DNA of 64,000 nt, taken from positions 234,953-298,952 of the forward strand of contig NZ_JAFKCU010000005.1 of assembly GCF_017254845.1 (NCBI RefSeq). The letters are read 5' to 3'. A model generated the notes under the pieces. The model made no database searches, was not told the origin of the DNA, and was given only the letters and a program-made list of their open reading frames with translations. This DNA is from Algoriphagus pacificus (lineage in GTDB: Bacteria; Bacteroidota; Bacteroidia; Cytophagales; Cyclobacteriaceae). This document shows positions 44,491-52,145 of this stretch, piece by piece. The first letter of the stretch is position 1, and each line of letters opens with the position of its first letter. The position numbers were made by a program, and so were the translations under genes.

Positions 44491-45133
44491 ATAATGATCT
44501 GATTATTTGTTGTTCCTTTAGCGTATTGCTTCTACCCTTTTCTAAAACCAACAGCGTATTAAAAGCTGACTTGATTTCTGAATTCAAAGATCCCATTTGA
44601 AGAAAACAGGCATCAATCACTTCCAGCCTTTCATTTTCAGAGAGCTGGTGCCTTCCTGTTTTTAGCACCATTTCGAGGTTCTCCAAAACTGCGTGGGAAG
44701 TGTTCAATAAGGCATCGGAAAGTTGAAGAGCACTTTCCTTTTCATCACTTTTCAATCTTTGGCTATCTTGAACCATGGTTTTGATCCAATCATTTACCAA
44801 ATGAACCTGGGTATAATTATGATGGATAGCCTGAACTTTTGGGTTTTCCGCCAGCTCAGGGGAAACCACCTCCAGGGATTTGAAATAGTCCGAATGAGCT
44901 ATCAAGGCTTCATTTTGTATCTCTTTGATTCCGGAAAGCCCTATGGAAACAATATCAAATCCTTCTTTCAGATACTTTTCAAAGTTCTTCATGAATAACA
45001 AGTGCTTGGTCTTATATGAAGTCTGTAATTTTTTTTGCATAGTCCATTCTTCCCATGTCTGCCCTCGGACAGTTTGCCAGCCAAGACACAGCATCCAGAC
45101 AAATCCAATAATCACCTTAGTTTTCCAGTCCAT
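44483..45133 (-). CDS. TraI-like exported helical protein, paralogue 2
   Basis: A 216-aa protein: signal peptide VIIGFVWMLCLGWQTVRGQ, then helical with KYLKEGFDIVSIGLSGIKEI, LEVVSPELAENPKV and HAVLENLEMVLKTGRHQLSE then NERLEVID, matching paralogue 1 in order and spacing. It has the same length as paralogue 1, so a tandem duplication is likely. Overlaps of 8 and 17 bases with its neighbours imply coupled translation. Confidence 0.7.
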   Translation of the reverse strand: MDWKTKVIIGFVWMLCLGWQTVRGQTWEEWTMQKKLQTSYKTKHLLFMKNFEKYLKEGFDIVSIGLSGIKEIQNEALIAHSDYFKSLEVVSPELAENPKVQAIHHNYTQVHLVNDWIKTMVQDSQRLKSDEKESALQLSDALLNTSHAVLENLEMVLKTGRHQLSENERLEVIDACFLQMGSLNSEIKSAFNTLLVLEKGRSNTLKEQQIIRSLYE

Positions 45134-45806
45134 ACATTTTCTTTAGAGCGTTCGGAAACAGATCTGTTCTGGAATGGATCAGCTTGAAGTTCTTCCGATT
45201 GACTATTCTGAGATCCAAAAGATTACTCCTGATACGCCCCTCCGTTTCATGCAAGGCCTTAAGCCTATCAGCATCATTCATCTGCACCGAAAACGAAGTC
45301 ATCACTTCAGTCACATGTTGAAGATTGTCCAGGGATTCCTCCAGCAATTCAAGGTATACTTTCTCAGAAACAGCCTTTTCGGAATCACTCAGAAAAGAGG
45401 AGTTTGATATGACTGTCCAAGCCTGATGGTATTCCTTTACTATTTGCTGTTGGAGCTTTGCTATATCCCTTACCCGCTGAATCTGGGAAATAACAGATTT
45501 GACTTTCCATAATTCCTGAAACAGATGTTCATACTGTTTTCTTTGAAGCTCATCCCAGCTGGCTATTTCCGCAAGCTTCAGTCTATTCAGTTTATTTTCC
45601 AGAAGCTTCTGGGCATTTTGCAACACGATCGTTTCATTCTGTAAGCGCTGGATCTTTAAGTCTATGGCCTGAATTACTTTCTTGACCCCTGCTGCGATAA
45701 CTTCCAGAATCACCGCTATGGGAACAGCTTTTGCCCGGGACAAGGGAACAACCGTCAAGGCCAAAAAAAGAGGCAATACGAGTACAATGATTTTTTTCCT
45801 GATCAT
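45117..45806 (-). CDS. traI: Conjugative transposon protein TraI (VirB5-like)
   Basis: A 229-aa protein with a signal peptide (IVLVLPLFLALTVVPLSRAKA) and long helices (IQRLQNETIVLQNAQKLLEN, LEESLDNLQHVTEVMTSFSV then NDADRLKAL). The position directly behind traG is the traI position in CTnDOT-type operons, and QNETIVLQNAQKLLENKLN is the typical TraI coiled region. It is more distant from the other two paralogues than they are from each other. Confidence 0.75.
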   Translation of the reverse strand: MIRKKIIVLVLPLFLALTVVPLSRAKAVPIAVILEVIAAGVKKVIQAIDLKIQRLQNETIVLQNAQKLLENKLNRLKLAEIASWDELQRKQYEHLFQELWKVKSVISQIQRVRDIAKLQQQIVKEYHQAWTVISNSSFLSDSEKAVSEKVYLELLEESLDNLQHVTEVMTSFSVQMNDADRLKALHETEGRIRSNLLDLRIVNRKNFKLIHSRTDLFPNALKKMYGLEN

Positions 45807-48247
45807 CCTTTTTGATTTGTTCTGATTTCATTGGCCAGCATCTGGATTCCTTCCTTATACCCTCCATATTTTCTGGCATATTCCTCCACCCTAATCTTTT
45901 CCATTTCCTCGGTGGTGTAAGTCAGATATTCCTCCAAACTGACTTCAACCCGGTACACCTTTTTATAAGGACTGAGATAGACTTCTTTGTAATTTCTTCC
46001 AGGCTCTCTCGCCTTGTTCATACTGAGCACAATGGACTTTTCCTGTTCAGTCAAGCCCAAAAGAGACTGGACCTCATCAAACTTGTTCTGGTATTTGGAT
46101 TGATCCAATAAGATCTTCACATCTGCATTATTGATAATTGCCTGCTTGATAATGGGACTGGAAACTATATCCTCCACCTCTTGGGTAACCACAATGGCTT
46201 CTCCAAAAAACTTCCGTACTGTTTTAAACAGATAGCGTATATATTCTGCCATTCCTTCCTTCGCAATAGCTTTCCATGCTTCCTCAATCAGGATGATTTT
46301 CCTGATTCCTTTCAACTTCCTCATTTTGGAAATAAAAATCTCCATAATCATCAAGGTGACGACCGGAAAAAGAATGGGATGATCCTTGATTGTATCCAGT
46401 TCAAATACAATAAATCGCTGCTCTAAAAGATCGAGGTTCTTCCGGGCATTCAGCAGGTAATCAAATTCTCCACCTTTGTAATAAGGTCTTAATACATACA
46501 TGAAATTGTCCACATCAAAATCACTGTCCTTGATTCTATCCTTTTCAAGCACCTCACGAAAATCCCTGTCAAGGAATTCATAAAAAGAATCAAAACAGGG
46601 AAATACTGTTTGATCTGACTCCAACCATTCAAAATATCCGCTCAGTGCATTGGACAAAGCCACATATTCTGACCGCTTATACGTTTCATCCTCTTTTTTC
46701 CAGAGTGCATAGAGTAAGGTTTTAAGACTCTCCTTTTTCTCGGTGTCTGGTCTTCTTCTGTCACTGATAAAAAATGGGTTGAAGCTGATCGGAGCCGATT
46801 CTTCATAGGTGAAATAATATCCATTTACCAGATTGCATAATCCCTTGTATGAATGCCCTACATCTACCAAGACAACATGTGCCCCTTGTTCATAATACGT
46901 ACGCATCATGTGGTTTGTAAAAAATGATTTCCCTGAACCGGATGGACCCAACACAAATTTGTTCCGGTTGGTGATCAGCCCATTACTAATAGGTTCATCT
47001 GAAATATCCACATGAATCGGGTAACCCGTAATCCTTTCTCCCAACCGAATCCCAATGGGACTGGTAGAGGTTCGATAATTGGTTTCCAGGTTAAAAAAGC
47101 TAACAGCCTGACCAAGGAAGGTGTCAAAAGACTCATTCACCGGAAAGGAAGCCTGATTTCCAGGGAGGCCTGCCCAGAATAGTTGGGGAGCACCCATTGT
47201 TTCAAGCTTCGGAACCAGGTTCATTTTTGCAAAAGCACTGGCAGCAAGGTTTCCAAGATGCCCCAATTCGGCTCTGTTATCCGTCCACACCATCACATTG
47301 AAATGGGCTTTTACAGCTTTTTTACCATGTGAGAGCGCTTCGTTTAAGAATGACTCGGTAGCATCCCGGGAAATCGCATTCTCTCTGCTATAGGTTGAAA
47401 GAGATTCCAGGCGTCTCCTTTTGGACTCAAGCGTTTTCAGCTTTTTCCTGGAATCCTCCACAAAGACAAACTGATTGTAAAGATGATTGCAGGACAATAG
47501 ACCTGAAATGGGAGCAGGAAAACCGATCGGAAAATCTTCCTTCTCCGAACTGTAAGGCTCATATCTGACAATTGGATTTACAGTACCTGGAAGTTGATCA
47601 ACATCCCCAATGCCATACAACTGAACATACTTGCTACCAATTCTGAATTCTGGTTTAAACTGGACATCTTCGAGCAGTAGAGAATCCCCCAATGATAAAT
47701 AAGACTCCAGTACTCCTTTCCTATGGCTAGTACCCGCAATCTCTACTCCACTCATAGCTTGTACACCCAAGCCTATATCCAGCAGTATTTGCTTTAACTG
47801 CCCCATTACATGTAGAAATCCCTCTCTCTCTTTGGTCTGTACAGTTACAGGGGAAAGCAAGGACTTTCTCAAAAGATTGGAGACTGCACTGGTTCCCAAA
47901 GGAATTCCCGACGGCCGTTTGGTCACAAATAAATGACAGGTATGTTCCAAATGGGGTCTTCCTGAAAAAAAACGCTCACTGGATACTGCATGAAAAGATT
48001 GCCCATCACGGCCAAAATCCCCCCTATAGAAATTGTTTACAAACCAATCTTGCTTATGGAGAATTGTCTGTTCAGGTAAAAGCCCGACAACCTTTACCCA
48101 GGCAGAATGGACTTTTTCGAAGCCTATTTTGCTCAGCGAATAGATTTCAGGAAGCTGGATTTTAAAACCTGCCGTAATATCCCCCTGACGGGAAAGAATC
48201 AGATTATTTTCCACTTTATAGATCGGAAAAACCTTGCTTAATTCCAC
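45803..48247 (-). CDS. traG: Conjugation ATPase TraG (VirB4 family)
   Basis: An 814-aa VirB4-type ATPase that powers the type IV channel. The N-terminal TraG-specific part (SKVFPIYKVENNLILSRQGD) precedes the ATPase with Walker A LGPSGSGKS near residue 432, YFTYEESAPISFNPF shortly after, and a Walker B/late block LIEEAWKAIAKEGMAEYIRY near 665. C-terminal DQSKYQNKFDEVQSLLGLTE fits the family. Overlaps of 4 bases with traI and 10 with traF place it inside one operon. Confidence 0.96.
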   Translation of the reverse strand: MELSKVFPIYKVENNLILSRQGDITAGFKIQLPEIYSLSKIGFEKVHSAWVKVVGLLPEQTILHKQDWFVNNFYRGDFGRDGQSFHAVSSERFFSGRPHLEHTCHLFVTKRPSGIPLGTSAVSNLLRKSLLSPVTVQTKEREGFLHVMGQLKQILLDIGLGVQAMSGVEIAGTSHRKGVLESYLSLGDSLLLEDVQFKPEFRIGSKYVQLYGIGDVDQLPGTVNPIVRYEPYSSEKEDFPIGFPAPISGLLSCNHLYNQFVFVEDSRKKLKTLESKRRRLESLSTYSRENAISRDATESFLNEALSHGKKAVKAHFNVMVWTDNRAELGHLGNLAASAFAKMNLVPKLETMGAPQLFWAGLPGNQASFPVNESFDTFLGQAVSFFNLETNYRTSTSPIGIRLGERITGYPIHVDISDEPISNGLITNRNKFVLGPSGSGKSFFTNHMMRTYYEQGAHVVLVDVGHSYKGLCNLVNGYYFTYEESAPISFNPFFISDRRRPDTEKKESLKTLLYALWKKEDETYKRSEYVALSNALSGYFEWLESDQTVFPCFDSFYEFLDRDFREVLEKDRIKDSDFDVDNFMYVLRPYYKGGEFDYLLNARKNLDLLEQRFIVFELDTIKDHPILFPVVTLMIMEIFISKMRKLKGIRKIILIEEAWKAIAKEGMAEYIRYLFKTVRKFFGEAIVVTQEVEDIVSSPIIKQAIINNADVKILLDQSKYQNKFDEVQSLLGLTEQEKSIVLSMNKAREPGRNYKEVYLSPYKKVYRVEVSLEEYLTYTTEEMEKIRVEEYARKYGGYKEGIQMLANEIRTNQKG

Positions 48248-48567
48248 TCTTCCCTCCTTGCCAATTGTTTGAACAAATTCCTGTTGGACACTCTGATACC
48301 CCGTGGCACCTGCTTTTCAGCCCATTTCTTCATCAGACCAAACTCCCCATACCTGGCATTTAATCTTGATACCACGACAGCCACCAAAATGGAAAGGAAT
48401 ACCAATAGGAGTAAGCAGGAATTCATCGCCACTCCCATTCCGTAAAGCATCCCAAAAACCAATAAATTGAAAAGCAATCCGGCTATCATATACCCGATGT
48501 ATTGCCCTTTCAACCCCTTAAATTCAATGGGTTTATTAATCCCCTTGTTGATCTTATAACTTTCCAA
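48238..48567 (-). CDS. traF: Conjugative transposon protein TraF (DUF4133)
   Basis: A 109-aa VirB3-like membrane protein: KINKGINKPIEFKGLKGQYI at the start, then two adjacent hydrophobic segments (MIAGLLFNLLVFGMLYGMGV, CLLLLVFLSILVAVVVSRLN), and RYGEFGLMKKWAEKQVPRGI before the end. This is the DUF4133 pattern. Overlaps traG by 10 bases. Confidence 0.93.
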   Translation of the reverse strand: MESYKINKGINKPIEFKGLKGQYIGYMIAGLLFNLLVFGMLYGMGVAMNSCLLLLVFLSILVAVVVSRLNARYGEFGLMKKWAEKQVPRGIRVSNRNLFKQLARREEWN

Positions 48568-48587
48568 TTATTCTTTCTTACTCCGTT

Positions 48588-49040
48588 TTAAAGTGTTTTT
48601 GAAACAGTCTTTTGAGCCTGCCTTCTTTCGCTGTTTTTTTGGATAAATTCCTTGATTCCCGAATCCTCCAGAGCGGTTATTCGTGCCTTATGCCTACTCT
48701 GAAACGGATATATTTTCAGAAAATAATCATCACTTAAACCATACTTTCTAGCTACTCCTACAGGATCAAGCCCCAATTCATCGGGGATTTCCAGTAACAC
48801 CACATTTTTTGGCATCTCCACCAAATTGTGTGTGGCCTGAAAAACCTGCTTTTCTGCCATGTTATAAAAGAACTTATAATGGCGATAGTCTTCTGTAGTA
48901 ACCAGCTGGTCCAACTTCAGACTCAACCAAGGCTGTTCAACATTTCGTAGCTCTCCAAAACGGACATCAATCGTATAGGAATGCCCGGCTAAATCAATTA
49001 TAGGCAGGACACCTTTCTTCCTTAATTCCAGTGATTCCAT
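48588..49040 (-). CDS. Conserved tra-operon protein between traE and traF (function unknown)
   Basis: About 150 aa from the ATG at 49040; the longer frame to 49118 would start inside traE, and the shorter start fits the start of the conserved block (MESLELRKKGVLPIIDLAGH). No signal peptide. Features are YTIDVRFGELRNVEQPWLSL, EDYRHYKFFYNMAEKQVFQA and the acidic/aliphatic NVVLLEIPDELGLDPVGVAR. It reads like a small cytosolic protein kept in many Bacteroidota elements at this place. Function unknown. Confidence 0.7.
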   Translation of the reverse strand: MESLELRKKGVLPIIDLAGHSYTIDVRFGELRNVEQPWLSLKLDQLVTTEDYRHYKFFYNMAEKQVFQATHNLVEMPKNVVLLEIPDELGLDPVGVARKYGLSDDYFLKIYPFQSRHKARITALEDSGIKEFIQKNSERRQAQKTVSKTL

Positions 49041-49051
49041 GGCCGGGGCAA

Positions 49052-49354
49052 TTAAACTCCGAAGAAACTTTGTAGCACTGTGGCCACAACAACCAAAAAA
49101 ACGCAAGATCCAAACCATGCCGCTGCTACTTTCCCGGTATCAGGTTCCCCATTATTCCATTTGTTAAATACTTTTACCGCTCCAACAAGACCGACAATAG
49201 CCCCAATTGCATACATCAGATTGGTTCCTGACTGGAAATAACCTCTTACTTTCTGGGCTGCTTCATTTATTCCGGCATTTCCGTCCTGGGCAAATAAAGT
49301 GTTGGTCAATAAAAACAGGTAGCCCATACAGAGCCAGTGGATGATTCTTTTCAT
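49052..49354 (-). CDS. traE: Conjugative transposon protein TraE (DUF4134)
   Basis: About 100 aa from the ATG at 49354, which gives a signal peptide (WLCMGYLFLLTNTLFAQ) and a DUF4134 body: GNAGINEAAQKVRGYFQSG, LMYAIGAIVGLVGAVKVFNK, WNNGEPDTGKVAAAWFGSC and a final hydrophobic segment. This is the VirB2/pilin-like TraE. The longer frame to 49396 overlaps the next gene and lacks a signal sequence at its start. Confidence 0.93.
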   Translation of the reverse strand: MKRIIHWLCMGYLFLLTNTLFAQDGNAGINEAAQKVRGYFQSGTNLMYAIGAIVGLVGAVKVFNKWNNGEPDTGKVAAAWFGSCVFLVVVATVLQSFFGV

Positions 49355-49367
49355 AGTTTTTAGAAGT

Positions 49368-49793
49368 TTAGTCGGTATTGTTTTTAATTCCTGCAAGGAA
49401 TTCTATGAGGGCATTTTCTGAAATACCCCAAGGCTTTCCTGCCACTGATTCCAAAATATGGGAGACCAAAGCTTTCTGGAAAATAGGTTCAGACCTATAT
49501 TTAAAGCCTGCCAATAGCTTCTCTATTTCAGTCAAAAACTCCTGACTGTTGCTTACTTTGGGGAGGATCTCTAGGTGGATCTGCTCTGCAAAGCCATGTA
49601 TCTCCCCGAAAATAAATCGATACTCTTCGTCTGTGAATTTCGGTTCGTTTGATGAAACATCACTGTTCTTAGAAAATTGCAGATAGCCCCAAACCTCTTT
49701 TCCATAATACCAAAGTATGAAACCCAGGTAATACAAAATCAGGAAGCCCGTTAGTCCTAAAAAGAAATCCAACCAAGAAATATTCTCCAGCAT
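49368..49793 (-). CDS. Single-pass membrane protein upstream of traE
   Basis: A 141-aa protein with one N-terminal membrane segment (FLGLTGFLILYYLGFILWYY) and a soluble helical C-terminus (EIHGFAEQIHLEILPKVS, ESVAGKPWGISENALIEFLA). I do not recognise a family; the position matches the variable small membrane protein before traE in many Bacteroidota elements, sometimes labelled TraD-like. It is the most upstream gene of the tra run and its promoter is probably at 49794-49940. Confidence 0.7.
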   Translation of the reverse strand: MLENISWLDFFLGLTGFLILYYLGFILWYYGKEVWGYLQFSKNSDVSSNEPKFTDEEYRFIFGEIHGFAEQIHLEILPKVSNSQEFLTEIEKLLAGFKYRSEPIFQKALVSHILESVAGKPWGISENALIEFLAGIKNNTD

Positions 49794-49940
49794 AACAATT
49801 CTGTTTTGAGGTTACAAACTTGGGAATGCCCGGAGTCAAAAGGTCACATCAAAACCCGAAGGGGGATTAAAAAAAGATTCAGGAATAGAGAAGATTTAAA
49901 ATTCAAAACGCTGTACACACAGAATTCAGAAGTTGATCTT

Positions 49941-50774
49941 TTACAATTCTCCTTTCCCATCAAAGTCCGTATTATCCATCCATTTTTCCAGTTTGTCTTT
50001 TAGCCTATCCAAAAAGGTGGTTCGGCTGTTTTTGCGGATCCTGATTTCTTGGAAGGTGCGGTAAAACTGGGATAAGTCCCTCTGAAATACTTTCTCTAAA
50101 TGATTGGCAATATCCCGGATAGTCACGTTCCCATGATTTACAGCTCCGGAAGCTTTCAAGGCATAAGCCAGTTCAACTAAAGCAGCTTTAGAAGCAGTCC
50201 ATTTAATCGGACCACTCAATTGCTCGGTATTGCCCTCCAGCTCCGACATCATTTTCTGCAGGAAACATTCCAGTTCCTGCAAAGCCAAAAATCTGGCATT
50301 TACCTTTCCTGCAGGAGTTGCATTCCTATCCCCTAATGGCAGTGTTTTCGTCAACCATATCGGAGAGTTGAGTTTCGACTTTGTAAAAAATACCTCATCC
50401 TGATCTTTTTTATTCAACCTGAAATAGTCATATAGAACATGATTCCTTGTTCGAAACCGATGGATAGTTAAAAACTGTTGGTTCAAGAACTTAATTGCAT
50501 CTTTTCTTCTGGGAGGAAAAAACGACAGTATAAAATAGACCTCGCCAAAATAAATCAGTTCCGCTTCAAACGAAGGTCTAATCTGTTTATAGAAATAAAT
50601 TTCCTTCAAAGGTGAATCAAACTTTTCCGGTGCACTGACTTTTTCACAATACTCATTGGCAATCAAAAAGCTTTGCTCGGCAGCTGCTAACCTATTGGGC
50701 GAAGTTTCGACGAGTTCATTGATTTTCTGTTTCATTTCCAAAAACAAGATGTTAAATGCTTCATTTTCTATCAT
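49941..50774 (-). CDS. rteC: RteC-family mobile element regulator
   Basis: A 277-aa RteC protein: AFNILFLEMKQKINELVETS at the N-terminus, RNHVLYDYFRLNKKDQDEVF in the middle, and the helical DNA-binding-like end KWTASKAALVELAYALKASG, VTIRDIANHLEKVFQRDLSQ and YRTFQEIRIRKNSRTTFLD. In CTnDOT, RteC links regulation to excision. Here rteA/rteB (a histidine kinase and response regulator) are not adjacent, but LytTR/LytS genes lie on the other side of the island. Divergent from the LytTR gene at 51053. Confidence 0.93.
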   Translation of the reverse strand: MIENEAFNILFLEMKQKINELVETSPNRLAAAEQSFLIANEYCEKVSAPEKFDSPLKEIYFYKQIRPSFEAELIYFGEVYFILSFFPPRRKDAIKFLNQQFLTIHRFRTRNHVLYDYFRLNKKDQDEVFFTKSKLNSPIWLTKTLPLGDRNATPAGKVNARFLALQELECFLQKMMSELEGNTEQLSGPIKWTASKAALVELAYALKASGAVNHGNVTIRDIANHLEKVFQRDLSQFYRTFQEIRIRKNSRTTFLDRLKDKLEKWMDNTDFDGKGEL

Positions 50775-51052
50775 GGTTTCCAGTGTTTTGGTTATTACAT
50801 ATTTTGGTTTTCACTTTTCCAAACCTACTTGGACAAGCGTTGAATAGACCCATCCCAAACCCATCTAGATCCTGAATCAGGTGATATCTTGGATGAAACA
50901 CCTGTTTTAAGGGTTGAAAAAAAGAGGACAAAATTCAAAAAGCATTTTTTACCCAAGACTTTCGTAAATTAACTATAATCAAAAAGCATCTTGGGATTAA
51001 AAAGTAAATCAAACTTACCCTGATTTTTATAAAACTTAGATAAATAAAGGTT

Positions 51053-51859
51053 TTGGGATATAAAAAGCAGCCAATAAAATATCAAAATCAAGGGGTTCGT
51101 ATCGCGCTATGTATCCTAGCTGCAGTACTAGTTGCAATGTTCGGCTCAGGAGCAAAAGTTCTCGATTCCCTCTCCAATCAGGCCTTTTATATCAAGCTGA
51201 TCGCAACCCTGATCATTTCAGGATTCTTTATAGAATTTGTACACACCGTTACGGTCCGACTTGATAAAATTTATGACTGGAAAGAAAAACCCTTAATCAG
51301 ATTTTCACTGCAGTTCATGTTGGGTATCTTTTTACCGGGACTTATCGACTTCCTATTCTTATCTCTGTACAAATGGTATTTCAATTTGACCGTCAGGGCC
51401 GAAGAGAGTGCACAGGTTGGATATTCCGCCATGTTGGTCCCAATCTTTTTGTTCAATTTTTATTATTTGGTTCATTACCACTTGTTAAAAAACAAAGACA
51501 AGCCAGAAAATTCAGGGAACAAAAAAAGAATGTTCATGGTACAGCAAGGAAGCCGGGTCATTCCTGTAAAGCTGGAGGAAATCAGAATGATCTATCATGA
51601 AGACCGGCTGAATTACCTGATAACTGCAGCTGGTAAAAAATATTACCTGAATGAAAGCCTGGAAAAATTGGAGGAACTCCTACCCCAGGAAGATTTTTTC
51701 AGGATTAACAGAAAAATGATCATCCATTATTTAGCCTGTCAACACTTCCAGTCCAATGGCCATGGTAAATTCCAGTTGAAATTAATACCGGAATTTCATG
51801 AGGATGTCTTCGTCACCCAATCCAAATCAAGCCTGTTCAAAGAGTGGATAAAAAGATAA
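51053..51859 (+). CDS. Membrane-anchored LytTR-domain transcriptional regulator
   Basis: A 268-aa protein with a TTG start; the next in-frame ATG (residue 28) would cut into the first membrane segment, so TTG is preferred. Four hydrophobic segments (ALCILAAVLVAMFGSGA, FYIKLIATLIISGFFIEFV, FMLGIFLPGLIDFLFLSLY, AMLVPIFLFNFYYLVHYHL) precede a LytTR DNA-binding domain (MFMVQQGSRVIPVKLEEIRM, DRLNYLITAAGKKYYLNESL, LEELLPQEDFFRINRKMIIH). No receiver domain. Such proteins sense a membrane signal and control neighbouring genes, here probably the LanB-type gene 286 bases downstream. Confidence 0.9.
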   Translation: MGYKKQPIKYQNQGVRIALCILAAVLVAMFGSGAKVLDSLSNQAFYIKLIATLIISGFFIEFVHTVTVRLDKIYDWKEKPLIRFSLQFMLGIFLPGLIDFLFLSLYKWYFNLTVRAEESAQVGYSAMLVPIFLFNFYYLVHYHLLKNKDKPENSGNKKRMFMVQQGSRVIPVKLEEIRMIYHEDRLNYLITAAGKKYYLNESLEKLEELLPQEDFFRINRKMIIHYLACQHFQSNGHGKFQLKLIPEFHEDVFVTQSKSSLFKEWIKR

Positions 51860-52145
51860 ATTCCAGCTTCAACAGCTAATTATACCGAAAACCATTCTTT
51901 ATCTACCCATTATTAACCAGTTAGCAGAAAATTACAGGTATTAAAAGAATGCTGGAAAACCAGGCAATCGTTGACGGGATTCATGAAATCCATCCGAATA
52001 AACCCTTAAAACCTTAAAAAATAAATTGATGTAATAAATTCAAACCCATTCACCTACACTTTATACCTCAAACACCATCGATTATGCCAATCCGGTATTT
52101 CTGCTCCCTACTTCAGGTAGGATTGGGGAAACAAACGGAAAAAAA
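51860..52145. other. Intergenic region before the LanB gene
   Basis: 286 bases. No gene of note: the ATG-initiated frames are at most 32 codons and lack coding features. It probably carries the dehydratase promoter. I see no obvious precursor-peptide gene here. Confidence 0.4.

Noticed and set aside
43840-45133. Tellurite resistance (TerB) genes
   Set aside because: A common database label for such proteins, but signal peptides, operon position and shared pattern with TraI point to conjugation components.
51948-52016. 22-codon ORF before the dehydratase as a precursor peptide
   Set aside because: Too short, with one Thr/Ser-poor sequence and no Cys; no terminator or leader motif.
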